Shown in pieces: positions 53,654-62,191 of a stretch of 64,000 nucleotides of DNA. The notes beneath the pieces were generated by a model. It made no database searches. It had not been told where the DNA came from and saw only the letters and a program-made list of their open reading frames with translations. Each line of letters starts with the position of its first letter. Positions within the stretch are counted from its first letter, which is position 1. The position numbers were made by a program, and so were the translations under genes. Source of the DNA: an uncultured Clostridia bacterium (lineage in GTDB: Bacteria > Bacillota > Clostridia > UBA1381); the NCBI GenBank assembly GCA_947591315.1, contig CANQDD010000008.1, forward strand, positions 34,842-98,841. Direction: 5' to 3'.

Positions 53654-54107
53654 CAAAAACGCGGCTTGGATTTTTAATGCTACCACACATTTTTATCAAC
53701 AATGAAACACTCTTTTACAGTACAATACAACAGTATTCCAATATGCAAAGCCTGCGTTTTTCGCAAAACACATCACTGCCATATTGTACGTCAAAAAGAA
53801 TATCCTTATAAGGATATTCAAAAGAGTATTAAAAAATTGTACTATATAATCGAGTTACATAGTAATAAAAATTGTGGTAGCGTCCTTTCGGACTATTTAA
53901 TTATACCATATTCCGGTGATTTTGCAAGAGAAAAGCAAAAAAATATATTTTACACATGTTGAAAATCTTTGAAGACATGATTCACAACATTATGCATATT
54001 TGAAATTTTTTTGTACATATAAACTTAGATTCATTCAAAAGGTCGAAACAAGCAATGCCGTTTAGACAATGCTAATTATTGGTATATCAGGAAGGAGGAT
54101 AGTTAAA

Positions 54108-54575
54108 ATGGCTATATTGGTATACGGGAAACATTTACGGGATTTGAATAACGCTGTATTTTTTTGTATGAAAGCTTACCTTGACAGTAATTTTACAGTT
54201 TTTTGTGAAAGAACAGAGGGCAGGAACGCATTTCGAGCAATGCTGGAACATGTAAAAGAAGGGGATATCGTTTTTATCAACGCAATTCAAACGCTCCGAG
54301 ATTATGCACATAATAATGCCAATACAATTAAAAGAATCCGTCAAATCAAAGAAAAAGGTGCCATTTTGCAAGTCGGTTTGCAATCGAACTTTACATATGA
54401 CGATTATGAGCGATGGTACGCCGTGAATAAGGAAATCGAAGATTGGGAAACGATATATAGCTGTCATATGGACGTCGGTGATAGAGAGATTGAATTGCTT
54501 GACATTGATGAAGAAGTCTCGGACATGCCGTTTGGTCGTTGGGTGATTGAGGATAATTATTATTTGTGGTATTAG
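54108..54575 (+). CDS. Resolvase-fold protein lacking catalytic residues
   Basis: A 155-residue protein. Residues about 1-90 follow the serine-recombinase N-terminal pattern: ILVYGKHLRD where resolvases have YxRVS, then CERTEGRNAFRAMLEHVKEG and DIVFINAIQTLRDYAHNNAN where they have GDxLVVxxLDRLxR. The catalytic serine and key arginines are replaced. It continues with an unrelated acidic tail. It may be a binding or regulatory relative of the recombinases rather than an enzyme. GGAAGGAGG lies 9 nt before ATG 54108, so it is likely expressed. Confidence 0.6.
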   Translation: MAILVYGKHLRDLNNAVFFCMKAYLDSNFTVFCERTEGRNAFRAMLEHVKEGDIVFINAIQTLRDYAHNNANTIKRIRQIKEKGAILQVGLQSNFTYDDYERWYAVNKEIEDWETIYSCHMDVGDREIELLDIDEEVSDMPFGRWVIEDNYYLWY

Positions 54576-54612
54576 TAGTTTTGGGGTAAATTGAGAGAGG
54601 GAGGGTGAGAGT

Positions 54613-55053
54613 GTGAAAAAAGATGATAGTTTTGCGAGCGAACTCTTTTTTGATGAAACCATATCAAAAGATAAGTATGATATTTTAAAAAGTTGGATTG
54701 ATGCCGGAGTTTTGTATACTGCCAGCGTGGAAATTTTACATAAAAAACCTATGCTTAGACTTAATTTATCTTTTGTAGAGGATAGAGAAGACAAAAATAC
54801 TGCCAATGGGGTCATAAAAAAGGTAGTTACTCCGATAGGTGCATTATTATTTGATATTACGATTTCTGAAAAGAAATATAATATATTAAAGACTTGTGAA
54901 AAAACATGCCCATTTTTTGTGTCTGAAGTTGAACTTTTAAATAATTTTAAAATTCATATCGCCGTAGCATTTGGAAAAATTAAAATGGGTAAAGTTGTTA
55001 TTCCGAATAATGCATTTGGTTTTGTTACAACGTTAACTGTTATGGAAGATTAG
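54613..55053 (+). CDS. Unknown protein with an internal duplication
   Basis: A 146-residue protein starting at GTG 54613 after GAGGGAGGGTGAG. Two halves repeat the pattern LFFDETISKDKYDILKSW ... VEILHKKPMLRLNLSF and LLFDITISEKKYNILKTC ... VELLNNFKIHIAVAF, about 70 residues apart. No family recognised. It lies 37 nt after the resolvase-like gene, AT-rich, probably in the same transcript. Confidence 0.6.
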   Translation: MKKDDSFASELFFDETISKDKYDILKSWIDAGVLYTASVEILHKKPMLRLNLSFVEDREDKNTANGVIKKVVTPIGALLFDITISEKKYNILKTCEKTCPFFVSEVELLNNFKIHIAVAFGKIKMGKVVIPNNAFGFVTTLTVMED

Positions 55054-55084
55054 TTTTTTATTGTAATTTTGTACATTTAAGACG

Positions 55085-55124
55085 AAGGATTGAGTTTGGT
55101 CAAAAACAAACTTAATCCTTTTTT
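55085..55124 (+). terminator. Terminator after the 54613 gene
   Basis: AAGGATTGAGTTTG...CAAACTTAATCCTTTTTT, 14-bp stem with one mismatch. The following 55125-55357 is AT-rich with TATAAT at 55309-55314, a likely -10 for hsdM. Confidence 0.85.
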
Positions 55125-55357
55125 ATGTATATACGGGTTTGACTGTCTTATTTTTTTGCCTGAAAAATATAGTGGTATAATCACAAACTTTTATTGGATA
55201 TAGCTATACTGAAAGCGCTTCCGTTGCAAGTTTTCAACATCAAAATCTTTTTCCACACAAAATTAGAGTTATAGGGTTCTTCTATTGCTTGTTGTCAAGT
55301 AAATATGATATAATATAAAATGGTGGGTTGTATTTAAAAGGGGAAGGATATGTTTTT

Positions 55358-56962
55358 ATGGCAAAGAAAAAGGTTGAGGGCAAGATAAATTTAGATAAAA
55401 TCCTATTTAACTGCCGTGATATTTTGCGTCAAGCGCGCAATTCCGGCTCGTTTTTTGAAAAGCGCGATATGATGCTTACTCTTGTTTTTCTACGTTTTAT
55501 CGGAGAAAAATTTGAAGATGGCATTGAGCATCTCTGTGAGGATTTGATTGAACAGGGTCTTGATCCTAATAACGAGCAAATCATAAAGGCTTTTTTTGAC
55601 GATCCCACGTTTACTGACGGTACGTATAATCTACCTGTTGAGGCTCGCTGGTCAACCATTATCAACAAACCTGCACCCGAGCTTAATGTAGCCCTCGATA
55701 AAGCGCTTCACAGCTTGGCTGTCAGCGATTCCCAACTAAAAGGCTGTTTTGTGGAGGGTACATTTACCACTCGAAATCTTGCGCCAAACGATATTAAAAA
55801 GATCGTTGACGAGGTTAATAAAATCAGTCATAAGGCATTTGGAGAGAAAAAAGATCTTATAGGACGTGTTTATGAATATTTTCTTAAAGAGTTTGCCGTA
55901 AATGCAACAAAAGAAGAAGGAGAATTTTATACCCCGCATGACGTAGTTCAGTTAATTGCCGCTATGATTGAACCATATGACGGCACGCTTTATGACCCAT
56001 GTTGCGGTTCAGGCGGAATGTTTATTCAAAGCGCCAAAATTGTCAAAGCGAAACAAGGCGATATAAGCCGTATTAATGTTTACGGTCAGGAAAAAGATGC
56101 TGCAACGTATCGTCTTGCAAAGATGAATCTTACTTTGCGAAGCATTAGCCATCATCTTGGAGAGACAAATGATTCTTCCTTTACCAACGATTTGCATAAA
56201 GGATTATATTTCGATTATATAATGGCTAATCCTCTATTTAATTTAAAGGGTTGGTATGATGACAATTTGAAGAATGATACCCGATGGATTGATTACTCGA
56301 CACCGCCGGAGAGTAATGCCAATTACGCATGGATACTTCATATATTGTCACATATGAAGCCGCTTAACGGCGTTGCCGGCTTTCTTTTGGCAAACGGAGC
56401 TTTAGGTGACAGCGATACACACGAAATCCGAATGGAGTTGATTCAGAATGACAAAATTGAGGCGATTCTCATTCTTCCGCGGGAATTGTTTATCACAACA
56501 GACATCAGCGCTACGCTGTGGATTTTGAATCAAAATAAAAAAGGCGGCAATTATCACGGCAGGGATCTGAGAAACCGTGAAGGCGAAATACTTTTTATGG
56601 ATTTGCGTACATGGACGGAAAATTCTGTAAAAGGCGAAAATAAGAAGAAAGTGATTCTTATCAAAGATCAGATTCAAAAAGCCGCGGATATTTATCATAC
56701 ATGGCAAAGCGAAGGAACAGACGGTAAAAATTATGAGTTCCCCGAACTTTACCGCAGTGTTGGGAAAGAGGAAATCGAAAATCGGGACTGGAGCCTTGTT
56801 CCAAGCAAATATATTGAATTTATTGACCATGATTTGGATATTGATTACCCGAAAGAAATGGCGCGTATTCAAAAAGAAATGAAGGACATTTTGGCTGCGG
56901 AAAAGCAGTCTCAAAAAATGCTTGAAAAAGCATTCAGGGGGATTGGCTATGGGATTGAGTAA
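55358..56962 (+). CDS. hsdM: Type I restriction-modification DNA methyltransferase subunit
   Basis: A 534-residue HsdM. N-terminal helical domain (LDKILFNCRDILRQARNSGS), then the N6-adenine methyltransferase domain with EEGEFYTPHDVVQLIAAM, SAM motif LYDPCCGSGGMFIQSA and, at the catalytic motif IV, MANPLFNLKG. HsdM normally has NPPF there; the leucine is an unusual change at an active-site position. C-terminal coiled segment normal. ATG 55358 follows AAGGGGAAGGA. It overlaps the hsdS remnant by 14 nt. Confidence 0.9.
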   Translation: MAKKKVEGKINLDKILFNCRDILRQARNSGSFFEKRDMMLTLVFLRFIGEKFEDGIEHLCEDLIEQGLDPNNEQIIKAFFDDPTFTDGTYNLPVEARWSTIINKPAPELNVALDKALHSLAVSDSQLKGCFVEGTFTTRNLAPNDIKKIVDEVNKISHKAFGEKKDLIGRVYEYFLKEFAVNATKEEGEFYTPHDVVQLIAAMIEPYDGTLYDPCCGSGGMFIQSAKIVKAKQGDISRINVYGQEKDAATYRLAKMNLTLRSISHHLGETNDSSFTNDLHKGLYFDYIMANPLFNLKGWYDDNLKNDTRWIDYSTPPESNANYAWILHILSHMKPLNGVAGFLLANGALGDSDTHEIRMELIQNDKIEAILILPRELFITTDISATLWILNQNKKGGNYHGRDLRNREGEILFMDLRTWTENSVKGENKKKVILIKDQIQKAADIYHTWQSEGTDGKNYEFPELYRSVGKEEIENRDWSLVPSKYIEFIDHDLDIDYPKEMARIQKEMKDILAAEKQSQKMLEKAFRGIGYGIE

Positions 56963-57455
56963 GTATAAAATTAGAGAATTAATTACTGTTATTGATGAAA
57001 GGAACACATTTGGAATATATAATTTTTATGGCATTAATATAAATAAAGATTTTATGCCCACAGTTGCCAATACCGACGGATTAGATGAGTTAAAATATAA
57101 AGTTGTCAGAAAAAACAGATTTGTTTTTAGCGGAATGCAGACAGGAAGGGATAAGTGTATCAGATTAAGTATGTATACAAAAGATATACCAATTATTGTA
57201 TCTCCCGCATATACAACTTTTGAAGTAACCGCAATTGACATCATCATTCCAATGTATTTCTTTATGCGTTTTTTGTCGAAAGAAACGGATAGGCTTGGTT
57301 GGTTTCTTAGTGACGGTAGTATTCGTTCAAATTTAGACTGGGATAGCTTTTGTGACATTGAAATCAATATCCCTGATTTACCGACCCAGCAGAAATATGA
57401 GTTCCATGGAGATTATTCTCAGCGAACCTTCACGATTGGAGCGCCTTGCTGTTGA
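56949..57455 (+). pseudogene. hsdS: Truncated type I specificity subunit (hsdS remnant)
   Basis: It opens MGLSKYKIRELITVIDERN and runs to IEINIPDLPTQQKYE, one target-recognition domain of HsdS (about 152 residues) and the start of the conserved helix. It then passes out of frame into hsdR-derived sequence (FHGDYSQRTF...) and stops. A normal HsdS is about 380-420 residues with two recognition domains, so this is a half-subunit created by deletion. Half-size HsdS can sometimes act as a dimer, but the second conserved region is missing here. Confidence 0.75.
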
Positions 57456-57825
57456 TATTCATGACCACTATGTTTCTTCGTGCGCCAATGATCCGGAAAG
57501 AGTTCAAAAAGCTATGATTGTATGCTCTAAAAGGCAGATTGCGTATGAGTTACTAAAAAAGTTTCAAGATAAATATCCGGAGTGGTTTGAGGAAAAGAAA
57601 GTGCCTGACGGAATAAGCACCAATCCTGAAGAACTGCGCAAATTAAAGCCAATTATTGACACAAAATCTGCATTTACTGATTGGCTCAATAACCAAATTG
57701 TTCGCAACCAGCTTAAGTTCGACATAAAAGTATGCTTAATTAAAAACGGATATCCGCCGCAGTACAGCCCCGAGGTTTTTCGGAAAGTTATGGAGCAGGT
57801 CGAAAACTTTGAGGAAAATGATTGA
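57397..57825 (+). pseudogene. hsdR remnant (internally deleted type I restriction subunit)
   Basis: The frame MEIILSEPSRLERLAVDIHD ... KAMIVCSKRQIAYELLKKF resembles the helicase C part of HsdR, and its end, KNGYPPQYSPEVFRKVMEQ then VENFEEND, resembles the HsdR C-terminus, with everything between missing. About 142 residues compared with about 1000 in a full HsdR. Nuclease and Walker motifs are absent. Fused by deletion behind the hsdS remnant. Confidence 0.7.
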
Positions 57826-57904
57826 TAAAATTTTTTGCACTTACGTGTAAAAATATTAAATGTTTATCGCATTTAAATAGTTCAACTAAAAAGACTCACA
57901 TCAC

Positions 57905-58042
57905 ATGCGAACAGATACGAAATTAATCAAATCCCTGGTATACCAAACTAAGGACATCATAACTAACCGCGCGCTCGCAAACTCTGATATCCTCGCCTCA
58001 AACGGATTTGTCCACCGCGAGCTTACGCGATTTTGGGAATAG
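57905..58042 (+). CDS. Small hypothetical reading frame
   Basis: 45 codons: MRTDTKLIKSLVYQTKDIIT ... VHRELTRFWE. No clear ribosome site. The sequence is GC-richer than its surroundings, so it may be a fragment of a lost gene. Family not recognised. Confidence 0.3.
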   Translation: MRTDTKLIKSLVYQTKDIITNRALANSDILASNGFVHRELTRFWE

Positions 58043-58091
58043 TTTTGCAAAAAGATATAATCTCAGGCTGTCATCGTATGCGGATAAAATT

Positions 58092-58421
58092 TTACATTGA
58101 GTTCAGTATTACATTCGCAATCAAATAAATTATCCGCCTCTGTTCTTCATCGCATTGCGATAAAATCAAATCCATATCAATATGATACGACGATGCGTCC
58201 GCCTTTTGCTGCCCGTATAGCAGTTCATTAGCGGTAACATTGAGCGCGTCCACTATTTTTATAAGCGTTTTTACGCTCATTATTTTCTTTCCGCATTCAA
58301 TATAGCTTATGTACGAAACTGACAAATCGGTCATTTCCGCGAGCTCCGCTTGCGTAAATCCCATTTGGCGGCGCACTTCCCGCACTCTTTCACCTATAGT
58401 GTGTTTTAAATCTAACTTCAT
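58092..58421 (-). CDS. XRE-family HTH repressor
   Basis: A 109-residue regulator. The N-terminal Cro/CI-type HTH (about 8-65) reads IGERVREVRRQMGFTQAELA, then SVSYISYIECGKKIMSVKTL. A short acidic C-terminal helix region follows. It is divergent from the recombinase operon, with a 26-bp imperfect palindrome between them, so it probably represses that operon and itself. Confidence 0.88.
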   Translation of the reverse strand: MKLDLKHTIGERVREVRRQMGFTQAELAEMTDLSVSYISYIECGKKIMSVKTLIKIVDALNVTANELLYGQQKADASSYHIDMDLILSQCDEEQRRIIYLIANVILNSM

Positions 58422-58459
58422 AATTTAAACCTCTTTTCCGTATTATTATTAAAATTATA

Positions 58460-58485
58460 CTATAGGTCAACAGCTTGACATATAG
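58460..58485. promoter_or_regulatory. Palindromic operator between XRE repressor and recombinase genes
   Basis: CTATAGGTCAA cagc TTGACATATAG: 11-bp arms with 10 of 11 matching. It lies about 65 bp upstream of the recombinase start and 39 bp upstream of the repressor start; a TATAAT at 58516 could be the recombinase -10. Confidence 0.65.
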
Positions 58486-58548
58486 TCGGTTCAAATTTTC
58501 GGAAATATATTGTATTATAATATCATCACAAAATTCAGGAGGATAAAA

Positions 58549-60384
58549 ATGGATAAGAAAGAAAGTAAAAAGGAACAAATCCGCAAGCGTTACATGGGCG
58601 TCAATCAGGACGAAATAGACGTAATACCGGCTATTCCCGAGGAGGATATTTTCGAAGGCGATAAAGAAAAACGGGTGGCTGTATATGTAAGAGTTTCCAC
58701 TGATGATCCAAGACAGACCTCATCATACGAGCTGCAGAAAAACCATTACGCGGATGTAGTAAATCGTCATCCCAACTGGACGCTCATAAAAATATATGCC
58801 GATGAAGGGATTACCGGAACTTCGCTCAATCACAGAGACGCGTTTAACGAAATGATACGCGATTGTTATGACGGCAAAATAGACTTGATTATCGCTAAGA
58901 GCGTATCAAGATTTGCGCGTAACGTTATGGACTGCGTCGGATATGTGCGGCAATTAGCGCAGTTACCGTCGCCTATAGGAATATTTTTCGAGGCTGAAAA
59001 TATTTATACTCTCGATAAAGACAGCGAACTGATATTAACCATAATATCGGCATTGGCTCAGGAAGAAAGCCATAATAAGAGCGAATCCATGAACGCGTCT
59101 ATAGAAATGCGCTTCCGGCGCGGAATATTTCTTACTCCGCCTTTGCTCGGATATGACCTGGATGAAAACGGAGAACTTAGAGTAAACGAAAAAGAAGCAA
59201 GCGTTGTCAGACTTATTTTCTTCATGTACCTATACGGATTTACGTGCGCTCAAATTGCAAAAACGCTTACCAATCTTGGATGTAAAACAAAGCCGGGCAA
59301 TACGGAATGGGCGCCCGGCTCCGTATTGGGCATTCTGCGCAACGAGCGTTACTGCGGCGATGTGCTGGCAAGAAAAACATGGACTCCGAATTATCTTGAC
59401 CATAAGTCAAAAAAGAATAAGCGCAACCGAAATCAATATCGCACATATGACCACCACGACGCCATAATCTCCAGAGAAGACTTTATAGCGGTACAGCGAT
59501 TTATAGATAACGCCAAATACGGCGACAACAGATTTTTACCCGAGCTAAAGGTAGTAAATCAAGGAGCTTTAAGCGGATTTGTAATGGTGCATCCGCGTTG
59601 GGCGGGATTTAAAGCGAAGGATTATTTTGCCGCCGCCGCAAGCGTTCAAGCCGACGAGGAATATGAGTTTAATTCCGAAATCGAACTCGAAGATGGAGAA
59701 TTTGACTTACGTAATTATGAAATAGCAAGATCGCAGTTTTTTAATATAAGCGGAAAACCGTTTATGACGATCTCACATAAAGAAATAATGTTCAGCAGTA
59801 AATGTTTACGCAAATTCGATGAAAATCAGTATATAGAAATTCTTATTTCTCCCGATAAACGCTTAATCGCCGTGCGGCCTTCCGAAAAGGGCAAAAAGAA
59901 CGCGCTCAGATGGGCTAAATATAAAGATGGGAGTATGATTCCGAGAAAAATCAGCGGCGTCGCGTTCCTCGGCACTATATATGAAATTCTTGGATGGAAT
60001 TTATCGTGGAACTACCGTATACAGGGTACATATTACAACCACGATAATTTACCCGTATTGATTTTTGATATGAGCGATGCCGAGGTTTTAATGCGCGAAT
60101 CGGATAATGCCAAGCGAGAGGATAAGGAAAATTCTTTATCGGCATCGGGGAAAAGCGTTATAGCATACCCGACGGAGTGGATACACGATTTCGGATATAA
60201 TTTTTATACTCATGCTCAGGTCAAGGAGCTGGAAGGATATACCAAAACCGGAAAATGGGATACGGACAGCGAAGGAGTCGCCTATACGGACAGGGACATT
60301 TCGAATCTGCCGGAAAAGGATGAAATTGAGAAAAAAATAAAAGATACTATAGAGGAAATAGAAAAGGAGCAAAATGATGAATGA
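58549..60384 (+). CDS. Large serine recombinase with a novel C-terminal domain
   Basis: A 611-residue recombinase. Residues about 43-190 are the catalytic domain with Ser50 in VYVRVSTDD and the arginines in AKSVSRFARN. The recombinase DNA-binding domain follows (about 215-345; PPLLGYDLDENGEL, GSVLGILRNERYCGDV). The usual CxxC zinc ribbon is absent. Instead residues about 390-520 form a domain (KPFMTISHKEIMFSSKCLRK, YIEILISPDKRLIAVRPSE, ILGWNLSWNYRIQG) that also occurs in the next two genes. It presumably integrates or excises the surrounding element. ATG 58549 follows CAGGAGG. Confidence 0.88.
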   Translation: MDKKESKKEQIRKRYMGVNQDEIDVIPAIPEEDIFEGDKEKRVAVYVRVSTDDPRQTSSYELQKNHYADVVNRHPNWTLIKIYADEGITGTSLNHRDAFNEMIRDCYDGKIDLIIAKSVSRFARNVMDCVGYVRQLAQLPSPIGIFFEAENIYTLDKDSELILTIISALAQEESHNKSESMNASIEMRFRRGIFLTPPLLGYDLDENGELRVNEKEASVVRLIFFMYLYGFTCAQIAKTLTNLGCKTKPGNTEWAPGSVLGILRNERYCGDVLARKTWTPNYLDHKSKKNKRNRNQYRTYDHHDAIISREDFIAVQRFIDNAKYGDNRFLPELKVVNQGALSGFVMVHPRWAGFKAKDYFAAAASVQADEEYEFNSEIELEDGEFDLRNYEIARSQFFNISGKPFMTISHKEIMFSSKCLRKFDENQYIEILISPDKRLIAVRPSEKGKKNALRWAKYKDGSMIPRKISGVAFLGTIYEILGWNLSWNYRIQGTYYNHDNLPVLIFDMSDAEVLMRESDNAKREDKENSLSASGKSVIAYPTEWIHDFGYNFYTHAQVKELEGYTKTGKWDTDSEGVAYTDRDISNLPEKDEIEKKIKDTIEEIEKEQNDE

Positions 60385-61015
60385 CATTGCGAATAACGGC
60401 GAGTTTAACTACAGCGGCTACCAAGTGGTGCGCGGGGAATTTTTTGCTCATATCAAGGAACCGTCGCTTACGTTTAATAACTGCAAAATATATGTCAATG
60501 CCGCTTGTCTTAACAAATCGCCGCAAGCCGACTTTGTACATATTCTGATAAATCCCACGGAAAAAAAGCTTGTAATCCGTCCTTGCGACGAAGAAGAGAA
60601 AGACTCGTTCTGCTGGAGATCAAACGGTTCCAAACGGCGTCCCAAACAAGTTACCTGCAAAATATTTTTTGCAAAGATTGTGGAACTTATGGATTGGAAT
60701 CCGGCTTATCGTTACAAGCTTATCGGTAAATTGGTTCATTCAAACGGGCAATATCTTTTCGTTTTTGATTTGAAAACCGCCGAAATATTCAAACGTATCA
60801 TAAGCGCCGATAATAAATCTAAATCATCGCGCATACCGGCGTTTCCCGAAGATTGGAAGGATCAGTTTGGTCTGCCGTACGATGAACACCGCAAGTCCTT
60901 AAAAGTCAATATTGTTGACGGGTATGCCGTATTCAAACTCGAAAACGGCGGGCACAAAACCGCGTATAATTCCGCCGAACAAATAGAAATAGGAGAGCAG
61001 AACGATGACAAATAA
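60374..61015 (+). CDS. Stand-alone homologue of the recombinase C-terminal domain (1)
   Basis: A 213-residue protein with no catalytic resolvase domain. Its first about 150 residues parallel the C-terminus of the preceding recombinase: EPSLTFNNCKIYVNAACLNK, FVHILINPTEKKLVIRPCDE, IVELMDWNPAYRYKLIGKLV, FVFDLKTAEIF. The remainder (FPEDWKDQFGLPYDEHRKSL) also parallels the recombinase's YPTEWIHDFGYNFYTH tail. It overlaps the recombinase by 11 nt (ATGATGAATGA) with AAAGGAGC upstream. Probably a partner or directionality factor (inference). Confidence 0.72.
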   Translation: MMNDIANNGEFNYSGYQVVRGEFFAHIKEPSLTFNNCKIYVNAACLNKSPQADFVHILINPTEKKLVIRPCDEEEKDSFCWRSNGSKRRPKQVTCKIFFAKIVELMDWNPAYRYKLIGKLVHSNGQYLFVFDLKTAEIFKRIISADNKSKSSRIPAFPEDWKDQFGLPYDEHRKSLKVNIVDGYAVFKLENGGHKTAYNSAEQIEIGEQNDDK

Positions 61016-61391
61016 AAATCCCACAATTTCCATAAATCTGAAATACTCATGGATTGTTATACACAAACCTACGCTTAAATTGTTAGGAAATCCCGAATAT
61101 ATTCAGATATTAGTAAACCCGACAGAAAAATCCATAGTATTATGCCGCAGTAACGAAAACGATCATCTGGCGCAGCATATACGCGAAGATGTTTTTACTA
61201 ACCGCAAAGTAACATACAGACTGCATAGCCAATTACTCGTTAAAGGTTTACAAAAAACGTATCCCGCATGGGATAATGAGAACACTTATCAGATAAAAGG
61301 CAGATTTATGCCCGCTTTAAACATTATTAAATTCCGCATGAAAGATTCGGCGATAATAACCGATAACGATGGAGATAAATGTTATGAATAA
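61005..61391 (+). CDS. Stand-alone homologue of the recombinase C-terminal domain (2)
   Basis: A 128-residue protein with a minimal version of the same domain: PTLKLLGNPEYIQILVNPTE, KSIVLCRSNEN, LQKTYPAWDNENTYQIKGRF, IIKFRMKDSAII. It lacks the C-terminal tail of the 60374 protein. It overlaps the previous gene by 11 nt and the next by 8 nt, so the four genes are translationally coupled. Function unknown. Confidence 0.7.
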   Translation: MTNKNPTISINLKYSWIVIHKPTLKLLGNPEYIQILVNPTEKSIVLCRSNENDHLAQHIREDVFTNRKVTYRLHSQLLVKGLQKTYPAWDNENTYQIKGRFMPALNIIKFRMKDSAIITDNDGDKCYE

Positions 61392-61746
61392 ATATTCCGA
61401 CAGAAAAAATGAAATTACGGGCAGATTAAAAGCGTATATCGAAGCGGCGGCTCCGGAATCTGTTAAAATAATTAATGAGGATATTAAATCAACCGCTTAT
61501 TACAATATTGACGACGCGATTATCGCAATATGCAATCATCAGCTTCTTTGCAAAAATACAACCGTAGAAATGAAAAGATATCTCATAGGGGAAATATACC
61601 GTACAGAAATGGCGATAAATAAGAAAACACGACTACCGCGGTCAACATCATTGTCCGCTTACATAGCGGAAGCTATAAGCGCTCGATACGGCGTTTCCCC
61701 CGCTCTCGTAAGCAAGTACAGCACATATTCCAAAGCTTATAGATAG
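61384..61746 (+). pseudogene. 5' part of a frameshifted HTH (ParB/KorB-like) gene
   Basis: 120 residues ending YGVSPALVSKYSTYSKAYR then TAG. The end is an HTH of the kind found in plasmid partition-like and mobile-element proteins. Removing one copy of the 4-bp repeat AGATAGAT at about 61741-61748 joins it in frame with the next reading frame (SKAYRCINKKTLSTARILRG). The start is ATG 61384 with GGAG upstream. Either a broken gene or one switched by the 4-bp repeat. Confidence 0.7.
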
Positions 61747-62191
61747 ATGTATAAATAAAAAGACCTTGTCTACCGCAAGAATATTGCGCGGCAGTTTGAA
61801 AATCCCTTATGATTATATGTCCAAACTATCAAGCATGTCGGATTTCGACATTGAATATTTGCAATTTTTATTTCATGAAGATTTCTATAAGCTTGCGGGA
61901 TATATTCTTATCAAAAACGGTAAATTTGATTTGAATTGCCCCGAATATGAAAAAACACACGCGACGGCAGCGCTGATAAAACAAATGCCTAAGCACGACC
62001 CCGATGCCATGATAACAAGCCTATCGCTTACCGCTTCCTCGTGGATTAATTCAATACAAAAAACCGTATCATTATCCGATATCGGTCAAGTCTCCGAGGA
62101 CGCGAAAATCAATTTATATATGCAGCTAAACGAATTAAAGAATGAAATTGACAAAACACTGATAATTTTGGAGGAAAAAGACAATGGATGA
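61747..62191 (+). pseudogene. 3' part of the frameshifted HTH gene
   Basis: Continues the 61384 protein in another frame: LSTARILRGSLKIPYDYMSK, FLFHEDFYKLAGYILIKNGK and a helical tail ending LEEKDNG. Taken alone it would need a TTG start at 61766 with no good ribosome site, which supports the frameshift reading. Joined, the protein would be about 265 residues. It overlaps the next gene by 8 nt. Confidence 0.65.

Noticed and set aside
53702..53962. 86-codon frame in the AT-rich gap
   Set aside because: No ribosome site, odd Cys/His/Tyr-rich composition, overlaps no family I know; treated as chance.
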